This document shows positions 61,865 through 64,000 of a stretch of 64,000 nucleotides of DNA, one piece after another; the first letter of the stretch is position 1; each line of letters begins with the position of its first letter. Below the pieces are notes generated by a model. It had not been told where the DNA came from and did not search any database. It saw only the letters and a program-made list of their open reading frames with translations. A program made the translations under genes and the position numbers. The stretch covers positions 61,768,001-61,832,000 of the forward strand of contig JAJNNQ010000075.1 in NCBI GenBank assembly GCA_027886175.1. The letters run 5' to 3'. Origin of the DNA: Phylloscopus collybita. Its lineage: Eukaryota > Chordata > Aves > Passeriformes > Phylloscopidae.

Positions 61865-62510
61865 GGATCATAGAGTACCTCAAGTTGGAAGATACCCCTA
61901 AGAATCATTGAGCCCAAGTCCCTGCTCTTCGTGTGAGTTACTAAAATTGCACCATATAACTGAGTATAATCCAGATACTCCTTGAACTCTGACAGGCTTA
62001 GTGCCATGACCACTTCCCTGGGGATTCTGTTTCAGAGATCAATCACTATCGCAGAACTTCCCTGACACAACTTAATTCCATTTCCTCATGTCCTGTTGAT
62101 GGCCACCAGAGAGAGAAGCTGAGCACCTCCTGCTCCACTGCCCCCCTTGAGACTGCAATGTAGCCACCCCCTCAGCCTTCTCTTCTCAAAACTGAACAAA
62201 CCAAGTAACCTCAGCTACCCCTTGAAGTCTTGCCCTCAAGACCTTTTGTCAACTTGGTTGCCTTCTTCTGGACACAGTCCAACAGTTTGATTGGACAATC
62301 CTTCTTACATTGTAGTGCCCAAAACTGCACACAGTATTAAAGGTAAGGCTGCAGTGCAGAGCAGAGCAGGATAATAATCTCCATTATTATCTCCATCTCC
62401 TGATGAACCACAGGATGGGATTGGCTCAGGGCACACTGCTGACCCACATTCTAATTGCCATCAATCAATCAAAATACCCAGATCTCCTTCTACAACCTGT
62501 TTTCCTCACA
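61865..62510 (-). mobile_element. CR1 LINE 3' fragment
   Basis: Minus-strand CR1 with the 3' end at left. Complements include ATCATAGAGTACCTCAAGTTGG, CATTGAGCCCAAGTCCCTG, GTGCCATGACCACTTCCCTG, AACTGAACAAACCAAGTAACC, GCCTTCTTCTGGACAC and GCCCAAAACTGCACACAG. Its 3' end resembles the tail of the adjacent SINE, consistent with a CR1-X-type element as the SINE's partner. Confidence 0.88.
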
Positions 62511-64000
62511 ATTTGTAAGTATGACCAGGAGGATGCAGCTTTCCATGTCTTGGACTGTAAGGAAAGCCTGGCAAAAACAAACTTATGCTGCTGTTGATTA
62601 CATGGATGATGGACTTTTTGGATGGAAATGGAAGAAGTGGGGAAGGAATTATGAGGCATGTTGCAATTTGCCTTGATAATATTCCTTGGTGAAATGACAA
62701 TTTTTCATGCCCTCAAAATGAGGTAAAAGTTTACCCTAGCCTTGTGTAAGTTTGGTTTTGTTGACAGTTAATGCAGCATGAAAGGTAAGGATCTACTCTC
62801 TGAGGGTTATTACTGCTGAGTGTGCAGAAGTTTGATTCTCATGAGTGAATTTCAGTGTGCACTGCAGGCTTTTGGTAGATGCCCCTTCTGCCTGGTTCTT
62901 TCATGCAAAGCTATTTTTGCAGAATGTCCTGTAATTCTCACTGCAGAGATTGCTCTTGCCCTTGTTCTCTAGGCATCCCTGCTTCAGTATTTTACGTCTT
63001 TAAATGGTTCAGTTTATGACTAGAAATGTGGGCAAAATACCTTGCCTCAAAACATTTTAGTGTGTGAGAGTTAAAAATAATGTGCTTGGAAATGCCAGCT
63101 TGAGCTGTACGTTGTAGATGCTTTTTTCTAAATGGCTAAAATGATGCAGCTTTTTATATTTTCATATTTAATGTTCTCTTCATTTCATGGTGTTTTTCTT
63201 ATGCAAACTCATTTTCATTTTTTTGTATTTTATCCAGTGAGTTAATTTTAAGTATCAAAATAATTGCTCAATGTCCAAAGAGAATGTTTTTTAGAATTTT
63301 TATGCAGAAGAAGGAGGCTGAACTCCAGGTTTAGGTGCAAAGCAGATCTCACTACCTTAAATCTGAAGAGATATCGCAAGTTCCTGCTCATGACACTGCA
63401 ATCTCCTAACCTGGTATGCTTTAACTGATTTATCAGAAGGAATTTTTTTTTCCTCATGTTCACTCAATATTTTTCCCTTCTAAATTTCTTTACTATCAAC
63501 TATTATTCAGTCATATCTCTGTAGGAAATACCTTTCTCGTTAGCAATGTTTTCTTAATGCTAGTGTGATATGAAGTCTTCCTCTGAGGTGCTTATTTAAG
63601 CCAAACCACATCAAACAGAAAGCACATTTCCCCCTTGCTAAATAAAGTACTTTTTATTTCTCTTCTGTGGCTCATGGCATCTGACTGGGTTTTATCCTGC
63701 TGTGGGTGACAGGGGAAGAGCAACAGAATCACCTGTGATGCCAACTCCAACTTGAAGGGCACAGGGCACTTCCCGGCCCCCACGGTGGGACAGGTTCAAG
63801 CCTTTCTTACATCTTCACCTATAATGTGTGGTAAAGCAGTTAATCAAATTCTCCAAAAAAGTTGTTGTCTCCTACAAAAACTTTGTATACCAGTGTACAG
63901 CAATAGTGAAAAAATAAAGAAACCCCCCCCCCCCCCCCCTTTTTAAAAAGGAATTTTGACAGAAGTGAGAGAGTTTTTCATTATCTTTCCTAGGAGAGGA
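62511..64000. other. Intergenic stretch to the window end
   Basis: AT-rich unique sequence with no recognised gene. It ends with a C17 homopolymer. Confidence 0.5.
63923..63939. repeat. Poly-C homopolymer (17 nt)
   Basis: Uninterrupted C run between A-rich and T-rich sequence. Confidence 0.9.

Overview
This is a vertebrate nuclear DNA window, almost certainly from a bird and probably a songbird. It is AT-rich and non-coding over most of its length. It carries many fragments of CR1, the dominant avian LINE, several avian endogenous-retrovirus LTRs, and one short element whose head matches tRNA-Ile and whose tail matches CR1, the arrangement of the passerine SINE family. There is no operon structure, and the ORFs of 60-160 codons show no family resemblance beyond CR1 reverse transcriptase.

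The one gene I can name is CTNNAL1 (alpha-catulin), on the minus strand. Its first coding exon lies at 19718-19843 inside a CpG island (about 19090-20460). It starts in a good Kozak context, encodes 42 residues ending LEIRTRSVEQTLVPLVSQ, and stops at a consensus splice donor. The rest of the gene lies to the left: I found no second exon, so 1-19717 reads as part of intron 1. That intron holds a minus-strand ERV LTR (4423-5489), CR1 copies on both strands, simple repeats, a perfect 20-bp palindrome and a possible AP-1/octamer enhancer.

From about 20480 to 64000, upstream of the promoter, I recognise no gene. There are two solo LTRs (35764-36232 and 45336-45663, the second with an intact 6-bp target-site duplication), CR1 tails, the SINE, short tandem repeats, and stretches that may include conserved non-coding elements. 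Three isolated open segments with good splice signals are listed as weak candidates in the findings.

The parts that plausibly act together are the CpG-island promoter, exon 1 and regulatory sequence in intron 1 or upstream, with the LTRs as possible accessory promoters. I see no undescribed biological system. The most informative items are the SINE, the solo LTR with its TSD, the intronic palindromes, and the apparent absence of the neighbour expected from mammalian gene order.
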